A stretch of 43,297 nucleotides of DNA from an uncultured Bifidobacterium sp. (GTDB lineage Bacteria > Actinomycetota > Actinomycetes > Actinomycetales > Bifidobacteriaceae): positions 1 to 43,297 of the forward strand of contig NZ_CALYOY010000018.1 in assembly GCF_945269915.1 (NCBI RefSeq), given 5' to 3'. Below, piece by piece: positions 26,911 through 35,663 of this stretch. Position 1 is the stretch's first letter, and the number at the start of each line of letters is the position of its first letter. The position numbers were made by a program, and so were the translations under genes. A model generated the notes under the pieces. The model did not search any database. It had not been told where the DNA came from and was given only the letters and a program-made list of their open reading frames with translations.

Positions 26911-27115
26911 ATCATCACTCCTTTGGAAGGGCTTCGACAATGTGCCCGACCCTAGTTCCTTTTCGCGACAAGATTCGGCTCCTTGGGGAGGGCCAGCCCG
27001 TGAAAGGCCCGCCATGCCGCCCCTGAAAAATAGAGGATGGAGCGACCAATCGGATAGACTGGAGAGCCGGGGGCATTTACCACGGTGACACCGGAGCGGT
27101 AAGGAGAGTGCGAGC

Positions 27116-29029
27116 ATGAAGCCGTTGCTTGAAGACAGGAACCGGACGTATGGGGACCTGACCACCAAGGCCTACAGTGCCGATACGATCAGGTCACTGG
27201 AGGAACCCTTCCTGGAAGACGGGGTACCCCTGATGCGGATGGCGGCGGGATCCCTGGCCGTGGTGGCCGGCATCATGCTGGACCAGGCCGATATCGACCC
27301 CACCGAGGCACGGATCGTCCTCCTGGCCGGGGCCGGGAACAACGGGGGAGACGGACTCTACGCCACGGCGGACCTGGCCAGACACGGGACCGATGTGACC
27401 GTGGTCGCCACCGGTCGCAGCCTGCACCAGGGGGGCGTGGAGGCCCTCCTCAGGGCAGGCGGTGTGGTCATGGCCCTGGACCCACTGGCAGTCATTCCCG
27501 ACTGTGACGTACCTGAGGGGTCGGACCAAGCCGCGGAGGCCCTGGCCCAGGCCGTGGAACTGTGCCAAAACGCCGATCTGGTCATCGATGCCATGACCGG
27601 CATAGGCCTCAGGGGTGCCCTCCGGGGGATACCGGAAGCACTGGCCGCCGACCTGGGTGAAGACGGCTCCCTCCCCCGGGGATCTGCCTTCACCCCGGGG
27701 GTGGACCGGCAGACCCCCCTGGTTCTGGCGGTAGACACGCCGTCCGGTGTGGATGTAGACAGGGGAACCCTGCCAGGGGCCTATATCCCCGCTGATGTCA
27801 CCGTGACCATGGGAGCCCTCAAGCCCTGCCTGATGCTTCCCCCCTCCGCCTATGTCTGCGGCCGTGTCGTCCTGGTGGACTTCGGGTTCGACACCTCGGC
27901 CCTGGCTCCGACCGTGGAATGCATGACCGCCCGTGACTGTGCCGGGCTCCTGCGCGCCCCCCGGATTGACGACACCAAGTACAGCCGCGGTGTGGTCGGT
28001 CTGGTCACCGGATCGAACCGGTACCATGGTGCCGCACTCCTTTCGTCCACGGCTGCCGCCAATGCCAACGTGGGCATGATTCGCTACCAGGGCCCCGACG
28101 GCGTGGGTCAACTCATTCTTGGCTCCATACCTGAGGCCGTCCTGGGCACGGGACGGGTGGAATCCTGGGTTTTGGGCTCAGGGGTTCCCACCCAGGCCGC
28201 CCTGGACCGGATGGGCGGGGGAAAGACCGACGACGGGGATGGGCAGCGTGACCTGATCGCCTCTCTGCTGACCAGGCAGGCCCAGGACGAGGAGGAGGGA
28301 CGTGCCGGAACGGCCCCGGCCATGGTCATCGATGCGGGTGCCCTGGATCTGGTGCCCGATAGGATCGGGCCCCAGGCCGCGCTGACCCCGCATGCCGGAG
28401 AGATGGCCTCCCTCCTTCAGGCCCATGGACAGCGTGTGGATGTGGACCAGGTCCTGGACAGACCTGTCCATTGGGCCATCCGCGCCTGGGAACTGACAGG
28501 TGCCACCATCCTTCTCAAGGGGGCGGTGACCCTGGTGGTCGGCGACGACGGGACAGGACAACCCAGGGTCATGACCAGCGGGTTCGGGCCGGCATGGCTT
28601 TCGACCGCCGGCTCCGGCGATGTGCTTTCGGGGACCATCGGAGCCCTGCTTGCCCAGAACGCCGATCTGATCCAGGATGAACCGGCCTCCATGGTCGATC
28701 TGGTTGCAGCCGGAGCCTACCTGCATGGGCTGGCAGGGTCCCTTGCCGCCGATTCCCTCCAGTCGGGCTGGGATGTGCCCCTGGTCTTCCAGCCCAGGAA
28801 TCCCCAGTCCTTCCTGGACCAGATCCAGGAGGATGCCAGCCACAGGACAACCACCGGGTACGGTCCCCTGGGCCACCCCATCCGTGCCTCCGAGGTGGCG
28901 GAGCACCTGCCCCAGGCCATCGGCCTGCTTCTGAGCCAGGGAACCCAGGGTTCAGGTTCGGACGGTGGCGGAAACAACCAGACCAGGGAGACCTCCCTCT
29001 TCTTCGAGCACAGCTCGCTCTGGTTCTGA
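27116..29029 (+). CDS. nnr: Bifunctional NAD(P)HX epimerase / ADP- or ATP-dependent dehydratase
   Basis: A 637-residue repair enzyme for hydrated NAD(P)H. The N-terminal epimerase (about 20-260) has 'GAGNNGGDG' (about 69-77), 'VIDAMTGIGLRG' and 'AVDTPSGVDVD'. The C-terminal YjeF-type dehydratase (about 285-600) has 'YSRGVVGLVTGSNRYHGAALL', 'TPHAGEM', 'LLKGAVTLV' and the catalytic 'TAGSGDVLSGTIGALLAQ'. It is longer than the usual 480-540 residues because of insertions near 'GEDGSLPRGSAFTPGVDRQ' and near 'GGGKTDDGDGQRD', and a 40-residue polar tail. AAGGAGAG precedes the ATG. The mutase gene follows after 61 bases on the same strand. Confidence 0.93.
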   Translation: MKPLLEDRNRTYGDLTTKAYSADTIRSLEEPFLEDGVPLMRMAAGSLAVVAGIMLDQADIDPTEARIVLLAGAGNNGGDGLYATADLARHGTDVTVVATGRSLHQGGVEALLRAGGVVMALDPLAVIPDCDVPEGSDQAAEALAQAVELCQNADLVIDAMTGIGLRGALRGIPEALAADLGEDGSLPRGSAFTPGVDRQTPLVLAVDTPSGVDVDRGTLPGAYIPADVTVTMGALKPCLMLPPSAYVCGRVVLVDFGFDTSALAPTVECMTARDCAGLLRAPRIDDTKYSRGVVGLVTGSNRYHGAALLSSTAAANANVGMIRYQGPDGVGQLILGSIPEAVLGTGRVESWVLGSGVPTQAALDRMGGGKTDDGDGQRDLIASLLTRQAQDEEEGRAGTAPAMVIDAGALDLVPDRIGPQAALTPHAGEMASLLQAHGQRVDVDQVLDRPVHWAIRAWELTGATILLKGAVTLVVGDDGTGQPRVMTSGFGPAWLSTAGSGDVLSGTIGALLAQNADLIQDEPASMVDLVAAGAYLHGLAGSLAADSLQSGWDVPLVFQPRNPQSFLDQIQEDASHRTTTGYGPLGHPIRASEVAEHLPQAIGLLLSQGTQGSGSDGGGNNQTRETSLFFEHSSLWF

Positions 29030-29090
29030 GGATTCGTCAGGTGGGAGTATGGTCGGGCTTGACCATCCCCGAGGGTAAAGGAGCCGGCTC

Positions 29091-29885
29091 ATGGATGCCA
29101 GATTGATAGTGATGCGTCATGGTGAGAGCACTTGGACCCAGAAGTCAGTCAACCGTTTCGCGGGATGGGTCGATGTTCCCCTGACGGCCCGTGGTCGTGA
29201 CCAGGCCGGACAGGCCGGCAGGCTCCTCTCCGAGGCCGGGCTCAGTCCCGATCTTATATTCACGTCCCTCCTCTCCAGGGCCATATGGACCGCCGATATC
29301 GTTCTGGACCTGATTGACCGGGCCTGGATTCCCGTGGAACGGACCTGGAGACTGAATGAACGGCACTACGGGGCCTTCCAGGGTGAGACCCGACCGGCCA
29401 TGCTGGAGCGGTACGGAGAGGAAGAATTCCGGGCCTATCGACGTTCCTTCGATGTTCGGCCACCGGACATCGACCTCGCCTCCCCATACTTCCAGGGGGA
29501 TGACCCCAGATATGCACCGACCATGCAGGACCACCTGGACACGTTTGACCCGGCGGGGATCAGGGCTGAATGCCTGAAGGACCTCCTGATCCGGCTGGAA
29601 CCGTACTGGCGCGCCAGGATTGCCCCTGCGCTCCGGAATGGTGCCACGGTCCTGGTCGTCACGCATGGGTCCGTGGTCCGGGCCCTGATCAAGGAGTTGG
29701 AAGGGGTCGGCGACCAGGATATCGCCTCCATCAATGTGCCCACCGGGGTTCCCATGGTCTACGAATTCGGAACCGATGTCCGTGGTGAGCTACGCGTGAA
29801 GGGCAAGGGCCGGTACCTGGACCCACAGGCGGCCACCAAAGGCATGCAGGAGACAGCGGACCTGGGGCGGGGTGCCAAGGGGTGA
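29091..29885 (+). CDS. gpmA: 2,3-bisphosphoglycerate-dependent phosphoglycerate mutase
   Basis: A 264-residue histidine-phosphatase-fold glycolytic enzyme that interconverts 3- and 2-phosphoglycerate. The phosphorylated histidine is in 'RHGES' (His10). 'NRFAGWVDVPLTARG', 'SRAIWTAD', 'RLNERHYGAFQG' and 'VTHGSVVRAL' (second catalytic His) are all intact. Length matches dPGM. The ATG follows AAGGAG. With pgk and tpiA it covers part of the lower pathway; the enolase and glyceraldehyde-phosphate dehydrogenase genes are not in the window. Confidence 0.94.
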   Translation: MDARLIVMRHGESTWTQKSVNRFAGWVDVPLTARGRDQAGQAGRLLSEAGLSPDLIFTSLLSRAIWTADIVLDLIDRAWIPVERTWRLNERHYGAFQGETRPAMLERYGEEEFRAYRRSFDVRPPDIDLASPYFQGDDPRYAPTMQDHLDTFDPAGIRAECLKDLLIRLEPYWRARIAPALRNGATVLVVTHGSVVRALIKELEGVGDQDIASINVPTGVPMVYEFGTDVRGELRVKGKGRYLDPQAATKGMQETADLGRGAKG

Positions 29886-29929
29886 GTCGGGTATTCCAGC
29901 CGTAACGGACCTGGTATAGATTTGGTGGC

Positions 29930-30853
29930 ATGACACTGCTCCAGCTGCGCTATATCGTTAAAATCGTCGAATGCGGTTCCATGAACGAGGCCTCCCATGA
30001 GCTCTACATATCCCAGCCGGCCCTGAGTTCTTCGGTCAAGGAGCTGGAGAACGAACTGGGAATCGAAATCTTCACCCGCCACTCCCAGGGAATCGCCCTG
30101 ACCGTTGACGGGGCTGAGTTCCTGACCTATGCGCGGCAGATCCTGGATCAGACCGACCTCCTCGAGGCCCGCTACAAGCAGGTCAAGCCCCGCAAGCAGC
30201 TTTGCCGGGTCTCCACCCAGCACTACATGTTCGCCGTCGAGGCCTTCGTGGAGATGATCAACTCGATCGACTCCGAGGAGTATGAGTTCACGATCAGGGA
30301 GACCAGGACGCGGGAAATCATCGACCAGGTGTCCACCCTCCAATCCGAAATAGGCATCATCTATGAGTCCGACTTCAACCGTCAGGTCCTTTCCAAGATG
30401 ATGCGCGAGAAGCACCTGGACTTCCATCCCCTCTTCAAGGCGGATCTGCATGTCTTCCTTGCGCGTACCAACCCCCTGGCCAACCGGAGGGTCCTGACCA
30501 TGAAGGACCTGGACCCCTATCCCTTCCTCCAGTACGAGCAAGGGGATGAGGGATCCTTCTACTTCGCCGAGGAGGCGGTCTGGCCGGACTATTCCCCCAA
30601 GCAGATCAACGTGACCGACAGGGCCACCATGCTCAACTTCATCGTTGGCCTCAACGCCTACACGGTCTGCACCGGCATCGACAACGAGGATCTGAACAAC
30701 GAGAAGATCGTCAGTGTCCCCTTGGAATCGGACGAGTCGATGCTGCTGGGCTGGATCGTCAACAGCCGGACCAAGATATCACACGCGGCCGAGCTCTACC
30801 TGGACAAGCTGCGGGATGTGGTGGCCAACCATGGGTACTCCCTCATCGAGTAG
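29930..30853 (+). CDS. LysR-family transcriptional regulator
   Basis: A 307-residue regulator with an N-terminal winged helix-turn-helix (about 1-60): 'LQLRYIVKIVECGSMNEASHELYISQPALSSSV' is the standard LysR pattern, given here in its parts, LRYIV, SMNEAS and ISQPALS. The rest is the two-lobed effector domain ('EFTIRETRTREIIDQV', 'EIGIIYESD', then the second lobe). The effector domain suggests recognition of a small molecule, but I cannot assign one. The gene starts 45 bases after gpmA. There is no divergent gene, the usual LysR target layout, so its targets are elsewhere or within the adjacent unit. Confidence 0.92.
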   Translation: MTLLQLRYIVKIVECGSMNEASHELYISQPALSSSVKELENELGIEIFTRHSQGIALTVDGAEFLTYARQILDQTDLLEARYKQVKPRKQLCRVSTQHYMFAVEAFVEMINSIDSEEYEFTIRETRTREIIDQVSTLQSEIGIIYESDFNRQVLSKMMREKHLDFHPLFKADLHVFLARTNPLANRRVLTMKDLDPYPFLQYEQGDEGSFYFAEEAVWPDYSPKQINVTDRATMLNFIVGLNAYTVCTGIDNEDLNNEKIVSVPLESDESMLLGWIVNSRTKISHAAELYLDKLRDVVANHGYSLIE

Positions 30854-30948
30854 GGGCAGCACTGACGGTACGTCATGACATTGGCCGGTCGGTCAAATCG
30901 CCGGAACGCAGAACCGGGGACGGCCATGTACAGCCGGGCGCCCCGGTC

Positions 30949-30976
30949 CCTCCACCTCCACGACCGGAGGTGGAGG
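30949..30976. terminator. Terminator hairpin between the LysR gene and the DsbA-like gene
   Basis: CCTCCACCTCC (30949-30959) and GGAGGTGGAGG (30966-30976) form a perfect 11-bp stem with a 6-base loop between two convergent genes. It has no U-tract on either strand. Confidence 0.7.
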
Positions 30977-30983
30977 ATTGCGG

Positions 30984-31928
30984 TCAGAACGGGAGGGGTT
31001 TCCCCTCGGAGCCGATGGACGGAGTCGTTCCGCGCCTGCCCACCTGGGATGCGTCCAGACCCAGGGACTTGACCAGGGTCGAATCCAGGTGCCCCAGGCC
31101 TCCGGAAGCCTTGCCGGCAGCACTGATATCCCAATGACGGCCATTGATCAGGATGGTCGGAGTGGTGAATTCACCCTTGGAGTCCTTGGCGTCCTTTCGG
31201 GTGATGGTGTAATCGTTGACCTTCTTGACCCAGTCCTGGTAACGCCCATCGGCAAACCGGGCGGTGACGGATTCCGGCACGCCTGCCTTTCCTGCCTGAT
31301 CGGCCAGTTGCTGGTCGGTCACCGGCTTGTAGGACTCCTCATCGGGTTGGAAACCCTCCTCGAAGATTGCGGACTCAAAGGCCAGGAAATGGTCGGGGTC
31401 CTCTTCGGCCACAGTGGCCAAGGCGTTCCCCACCCGGGTCGAGTAGTGGTCGCTTGAGACCTTGTCCAGGAAGTTCAGGAAGGTGTAGGTCACGGTGATC
31501 TGTCCGGCCTCGACCATCTTCTCCAGCCTGGGGTCGATGACTCGTCCCACCTTCCCGCACCAGGGGCACATGGGATCCACGAAGACATGGACGATGGGGA
31601 CCCCGGGCTCCTTCCTGCCCATTCCCTTGGCTGATATGGTCAGACCGCCCTCCTTGTCGGCCACGGAGGGCTTCACCTTGACGGCCTGGAGTTCCTCGTA
31701 GGCCTTCCTGCTGCCGGTCGGCCCCTGGGTCGGTGCTGCCTGGGATGCCCGGGCCTGGGCCTCCTTGTCGGCCTGACCCTTCCGGTGCCAGGAGAAGAGG
31801 CCGCCGGCCAGGACCGCCAGGACCGCAACCAGGGCGATTGCGGAGATGATGATGCTCCTGTTCTGCCTGCCGACGAGGGCCTGTGCCTGTTCGGGTTGTT
31901 CGTTCGGTTCCACTGGGTTCGTGTCCAT
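30984..31928 (-). CDS. Membrane-anchored DsbA-like thiol oxidoreductase
   Basis: A 314-residue protein with a short cytoplasmic N-terminus, one transmembrane helix (about 25-45) and an extracytoplasmic thioredoxin-fold domain. The active site is CPWC (121-124) in 'FVDPMCPWCGK', and the cis-proline loop is 'TTPTILINGR' near the C-terminus. A long alpha-helical insertion lies between them, as in DsbA. It should make or shuffle disulfides in exported proteins, as actinobacterial DsbA-like proteins do. No DsbB or VKOR partner lies nearby. It is transcribed on its own after the pyr operon, behind a 20-bp palindrome. Confidence 0.9.
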   Translation of the reverse strand: MDTNPVEPNEQPEQAQALVGRQNRSIIISAIALVAVLAVLAGGLFSWHRKGQADKEAQARASQAAPTQGPTGSRKAYEELQAVKVKPSVADKEGGLTISAKGMGRKEPGVPIVHVFVDPMCPWCGKVGRVIDPRLEKMVEAGQITVTYTFLNFLDKVSSDHYSTRVGNALATVAEEDPDHFLAFESAIFEEGFQPDEESYKPVTDQQLADQAGKAGVPESVTARFADGRYQDWVKKVNDYTITRKDAKDSKGEFTTPTILINGRHWDISAAGKASGGLGHLDSTLVKSLGLDASQVGRRGTTPSIGSEGKPLPF

Positions 31929-31950
31929 AAGGTCCTTCGTTGTATGTCGG

Positions 31951-31970
31951 GACCCCGCCCGGGCGGGGTC
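31951..31970. terminator. 20-bp GC palindrome after pyrE
   Basis: GACCCCGCCCGGGCGGGGTC is a perfect palindrome 57 bases past the pyrE stop and 22 bases ahead of the DsbA-like start. It can fold into a very stable hairpin and most likely ends the pyr transcript; no U-tract is present. Confidence 0.6.
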
Positions 31971-32027
31971 ACCCTGGTCAGGCCACCGGCCGGCGGCATG
32001 TTTTGACCTGCACCAATCTACACCAGG

Positions 32028-32753
32028 TCAGGCCCCGTATCTGGCCAGGTAGTCCTTGGCGGCCGATGCCACCCGATCATCCAGGAGGGGCCGGCCCCGG
32101 TCGTCTTTCATGGTGCCTGCAGCCTGGAAGATCTGATAGACGTTGACGATGCTCAGCACGGGGAAGTGGAATTCCTCCATGATTGATTCCACGGCCGATC
32201 CACTCCCCTGCCCGGTCTTTTCCATCCGGTCCACGGAAAGGACCAGACCCACGATCTCAACCTTGGCTTGGGAGAGGATCTTGGGAACCACCTGGCGGAC
32301 AGCCGTGCCGGCGGTCATGACATCGTCGACCAGGAGGACCTGCATGCCGTCGTGGAGCTGGGTGCCGACCATAAGGCCGCCGTCACCATGGTCCTTGACC
32401 TCCTTGCGGTCGAAGGTGTATCCCAGGTTCATGTCGTGGGCGCCACCCAGGGCTATGGCGGTTGAAACGGCCAGGGGGATCCCTTTATAGGCCGGTCCGA
32501 AGACCGTGTCGATGTCTGGCGGGAGGGTCCCCGCCCTGACGGCCTGGACGATGGTCCTGGCGTAGAACTCCCCCAGGAGGGCGATCCCGGGCCCGTCGTT
32601 GAAGGCGCCGGCGTTGATGAAGTATGGTGAGCGCCTTCCGGACTTCAGGGTGAAGTCCCCGAACTTCAAGGCCCCGCTTTCCAGGAGGAAGCGGGTGAAC
32701 CCCTGTTGGAGGTCGTTCGAACTGTTGGTTGAGGAATCCTTGTTCATTTCCAT
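32028..32753 (-). CDS. pyrE: Orotate phosphoribosyltransferase
   Basis: A 241-residue enzyme that joins orotate to PRPP to make orotidine 5'-phosphate. '[14 protein letters not shown]' near the start and the PRPP loop '[15 protein letters not shown]' (about 135-150) are clear. It is the last pyr gene. Two starts are possible: ATG 32753 or ATG 32747, the second overlapping the pyrD stop as ATGA. Both overlap pyrD, so translation is coupled. Confidence 0.97.
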   Translation of the reverse strand: MEMNKDSSTNSSNDLQQGFTRFLLESGALKFGDFTLKSGRRSPYFINAGAFNDGPGIALLGEFYARTIVQAVRAGTLPPDIDTVFGPAYKGIPLAVSTAIALGGAHDMNLGYTFDRKEVKDHGDGGLMVGTQLHDGMQVLLVDDVMTAGTAVRQVVPKILSQAKVEIVGLVLSVDRMEKTGQGSGSAVESIMEEFHFPVLSIVNVYQIFQAAGTMKDDRGRPLLDDRVASAAKDYLARYGA

Positions 32754-33754
32754 GTCTTTCCTTGGGCGAGCAGGTCGGCCAACTCCGGTCGGGAGTCCAG
32801 GAGGTCATCCAGTTCCCGGGCCACCCGGACCGGGGCGACCGGGTCCAGGAGGGCGGCTGCCCCCACCTCCACGGCGTTGGCGCCGGCGTAGAGGAACTCC
32901 AGCGCCTTCTCGCCGGAGTCGATGCCGCCGATGCCGATGATGGGGATGTCGGGGAGGGCCTTGCGGACCCTCCAGACGAATCCCAGGGCTATGGGGAAGA
33001 CGCAGGGGCCCGAGACCCCACCGGTCTCCTGGGCCAGGATGGGCTCCCCCGTGGTGATGTCGATGCGCATGCCGACCAGGGTGTTGATCAGGCTGAGGGC
33101 GTCGGCCCCGCCCTCCACACTGGCCTGGGCCACGGCAACGATGTCGGTGACGTTGGGGGTCAGTTTGACGACCATGGGCTTGTCGGTCATGCCGCGCAGG
33201 CGGTGGATCAGCCGGTTCAGGGCCTTCGGGTCGGTTCCCACCGACATGCCCCCGTGGGAGACGTTGGGGCAGGAGACGTTGATCTCCAGCATGTCAGCCG
33301 GGGAATCGGCCAGGCGCTCGACCACCTGGGCGTAGTCGTCATCGCTGTGCCCCGCAACGTTGGTGACCACCGTGGCACCCAGGGATTTGAGTCTGGGGAG
33401 TTCATCGACCAGGTAGCGGTCGACGCCGGGGTTCTGCAGACCAACCGAATTGACCATCCCCGCAGGGGTCTCGGCCGTCCTGGGCGAGGGGTTGCCCTCC
33501 CAGGGGATGGGCGATACGCCCTTGGTTCCTATGGCCCCCATATCGGCCACATCATAGTAATCCTGGCAGGCATCCAGGTTGAAGGTGCCGGAGGCGGTGC
33601 CCACAGGGTTCTTCCAGGGAACCCCGGCCACGACCGTGCCATGCTTCCAGGAATGGGGCTCCAGGGGATCCATTCCCAGAGCGGGGTTCTGATTGGTTGA
33701 TGCGTCCTGCTCCCCATCCATGACCGTTCCGCCTTTCTCCATGGTCTCGTCCAT
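32744..33754 (-). CDS. pyrD: Dihydroorotate dehydrogenase, class 1B catalytic subunit
   Basis: A 336-residue flavoprotein subunit that oxidises dihydroorotate to orotate. The catalytic cysteine is in '[11 protein letters not shown]', and the FMN site includes '[14 protein letters not shown]' and '[11 protein letters not shown]'. Pairing with pyrK marks it as the NAD-dependent class 1B type. ATG 33754 overlaps the pyrK stop by one base (TGATG) with AGGATGG upstream; a later ATG at 33721 would give a more usual length. The first 30 residues are not conserved. Confidence 0.95.
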   Translation of the reverse strand: MDETMEKGGTVMDGEQDASTNQNPALGMDPLEPHSWKHGTVVAGVPWKNPVGTASGTFNLDACQDYYDVADMGAIGTKGVSPIPWEGNPSPRTAETPAGMVNSVGLQNPGVDRYLVDELPRLKSLGATVVTNVAGHSDDDYAQVVERLADSPADMLEINVSCPNVSHGGMSVGTDPKALNRLIHRLRGMTDKPMVVKLTPNVTDIVAVAQASVEGGADALSLINTLVGMRIDITTGEPILAQETGGVSGPCVFPIALGFVWRVRKALPDIPIIGIGGIDSGEKALEFLYAGANAVEVGAAALLDPVAPVRVARELDDLLDSRPELADLLAQGKTWK

Positions 33755-34584
33755 CAGCGCCCGCCATCCTTCCAGACCAGGTCCTGGGCCCGGAAGACCG
33801 GACCGTCCTTGCAGACCTTGAGACGTCCATTGACGGTATCCACCACACAGGCCACACAGGTGCCGTATCCGCATCCCATCCTGGACTCCATGCAACACTG
33901 GGTGGGGATGGACCGCTTGCCGGCCCAGGAGGCCACGGCCTCCATCATCGGGGTGGGGCCACAGGTGAGTATGACCGTATTCGAGGGGTCAATGCCTGAT
34001 TCGACCCCATCAAGAAGGGTGATGACATCACCATGGTCATTGCTTATGGACCGCAGATCGTCCACCAGGCGTTCCACGATCCGATCGGCGAAGTGGAGGT
34101 TGCGGTAGCCGAGGAGGGCGGTCGATTGGGCACCCTCCATTCCCCGGATGGCCTGTGCCGCCCTGATCAGGGGTGGAACGCCGAGTCCCCCGCCGACCAG
34201 GATGTAATGTGCGGCACCGCCCAGGTCGAACCCCTTGCCGAGGGGACCAAGAAGGTCGACGGAATCGCCGGGACGCAGCTCGGAGAATTCACGGGTTCCC
34301 TTCCCCACCACCCCGAAGATGACCTCGATCTGACCGCCGTCCAAGACCCTGCTGATGCCCAGGGGGCGAGGAAGGAGGGTCATGGAATCAGCAGGATACA
34401 GGTTGACGAAGGAGCCCGGATGGGCCTCCTGGGCCGCGAAAGGGTCCTTGATGGTCATCCGCCAGACATCCCGATCCAGGGCCTCCATCCCGGTGATCAT
34501 GTCGGTGCGCCGCCCGGGTCGACGGCCGGCCCTTCGGGCTCGGTCGATCACCGGTTCCGTGGTCGTGAAGACTGCCTGACTCAT
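33754..34584 (-). CDS. pyrK: Dihydroorotate dehydrogenase electron-transfer subunit
   Basis: A 276-residue FAD/2Fe-2S protein that passes electrons from PyrD to NAD+. The FAD-binding 'LLPRPLGISR' and nucleotide-binding 'GGGLGVPPLIRAAQ' motifs are seen. The C-terminal iron-sulfur cysteines lie in 'CCMESRMGCGYGTCVACV' and, about 20 residues on, 'KVCKDGPVF'. Its ATG overlaps the pyrF stop by four bases (ATGA). A basic N-terminal run ('RARRAGRRPGRR') is not typical. Confidence 0.96.
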   Translation of the reverse strand: MSQAVFTTTEPVIDRARRAGRRPGRRTDMITGMEALDRDVWRMTIKDPFAAQEAHPGSFVNLYPADSMTLLPRPLGISRVLDGGQIEVIFGVVGKGTREFSELRPGDSVDLLGPLGKGFDLGGAAHYILVGGGLGVPPLIRAAQAIRGMEGAQSTALLGYRNLHFADRIVERLVDDLRSISNDHGDVITLLDGVESGIDPSNTVILTCGPTPMMEAVASWAGKRSIPTQCCMESRMGCGYGTCVACVVDTVNGRLKVCKDGPVFRAQDLVWKDGGR

Positions 34585-35663
34585 CTGTTCTCCTTCAGTG
34601 CTTGGTTCAGATCGTCCTTCATGGCTTGTGTCGCCCGTCTGGCGGCATCGGTCACCAGGCGTAGGGCCGCTGGCAGACTCAGGGCCGGCGTGTAGGCCTG
34701 GTCCTTCCTCCAGGCGGCGATGATGCCCCTGGAGGAGTTGACGATGGCCCCCCTCCCCTCGGCGTCGAACATGGGGACCACATCCCGGGCGGACCCTCCC
34801 TGGGCGCCGTACCCGGGTACCAGGAAGAAGGTGTGGGGCATGGCCCGTCGGAGGGTGGACCCGGCCTGGGGATGGGTGGCGCCGACCACGGCGCCCAGTC
34901 GGGAGTATCCGTAACCGCCACGCGAGGCCGCACCCCAGTCCTCCACCATGCCCGCCAGGTGTTCGAAGAGCATACCCCCGTCAGTGCTGTCCCCGCTTAC
35001 CTGGAGCTCCTGGATCTGCTTGGAGGAGGGATTGGAGGTGTGTACCAGGACGAAGAGGTCACCATCGGCCTCCTGGGCCGCCTGGATGAAGGGGTCCAAC
35101 CCGTCACTGCCCAGATAGGGGTTGACGGTGATGGCATCCTCATACCAGGGGAAGCCATGCCCCTGCATCGATCTGGTACGGCCCTGCCACCGGCCCCCAC
35201 CCTCCCGCCTGGCTTCCTCCCAGGTGAGAGGCAGTCCGGAAAGATGGGCCGCGTAGGCCGAGGCCGTGGATCCTATATCCCCGCGCTTGATGTCACCGAT
35301 GACGTAGAGTCCCCGGTCGGCCGCCGCCCGGCAGGTGCCGGTATAGGCCTCGACGCCCGAGGGTCCCAGGGCCTCGTACATGGCGATCTGTGGCTTGACG
35401 GCAGGAACCAGGTCGGAAACCCCGGCAATGACGGCCAGGTTGAACTCCAGATAGGCCCGGGCCAGGTGATGGGCCCATATGGCCTGGACCTGGTCGTCTC
35501 TCGAGCCGGCATCGTCATCCGGAATGCCGGCCGCGGCCAGGCTCTGCCTGGTCCCATCACGGGCCTGATCGATGAGCTGTCCGGGGATGAGCTCAGGACG
35601 GGGGTCCAGGCCGACCACGGTGGGGTTCCCCTTCTCTTTGATGAGTTCAATCAGTCTGTCCAC
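34581..35663 (-). CDS. pyrF: Orotidine 5'-phosphate decarboxylase
   Basis: A 360-residue enzyme for the last step to UMP. It is the longer (type 2) form: 'VGLDPRPEL' near residue 17, 'VKPQIAMYEALGPSG', the catalytic 'GDIKRGDIGSTA', and 'VPGYGAQGG' near the C-terminus. The GTG at 35661-35663 is chosen because GGAGGGGAG lies 7 bases upstream and the protein then starts at the conserved part; a frame open further upstream only re-reads pyrC. It overlaps pyrC by 13 bases. At 360 residues it exceeds the usual 280-320. Confidence 0.95.
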   Translation of the reverse strand: MDRLIELIKEKGNPTVVGLDPRPELIPGQLIDQARDGTRQSLAAAGIPDDDAGSRDDQVQAIWAHHLARAYLEFNLAVIAGVSDLVPAVKPQIAMYEALGPSGVEAYTGTCRAAADRGLYVIGDIKRGDIGSTASAYAAHLSGLPLTWEEARREGGGRWQGRTRSMQGHGFPWYEDAITVNPYLGSDGLDPFIQAAQEADGDLFVLVHTSNPSSKQIQELQVSGDSTDGGMLFEHLAGMVEDWGAASRGGYGYSRLGAVVGATHPQAGSTLRRAMPHTFFLVPGYGAQGGSARDVVPMFDAEGRGAIVNSSRGIIAAWRKDQAYTPALSLPAALRLVTDAARRATQAMKDDLNQALKENR

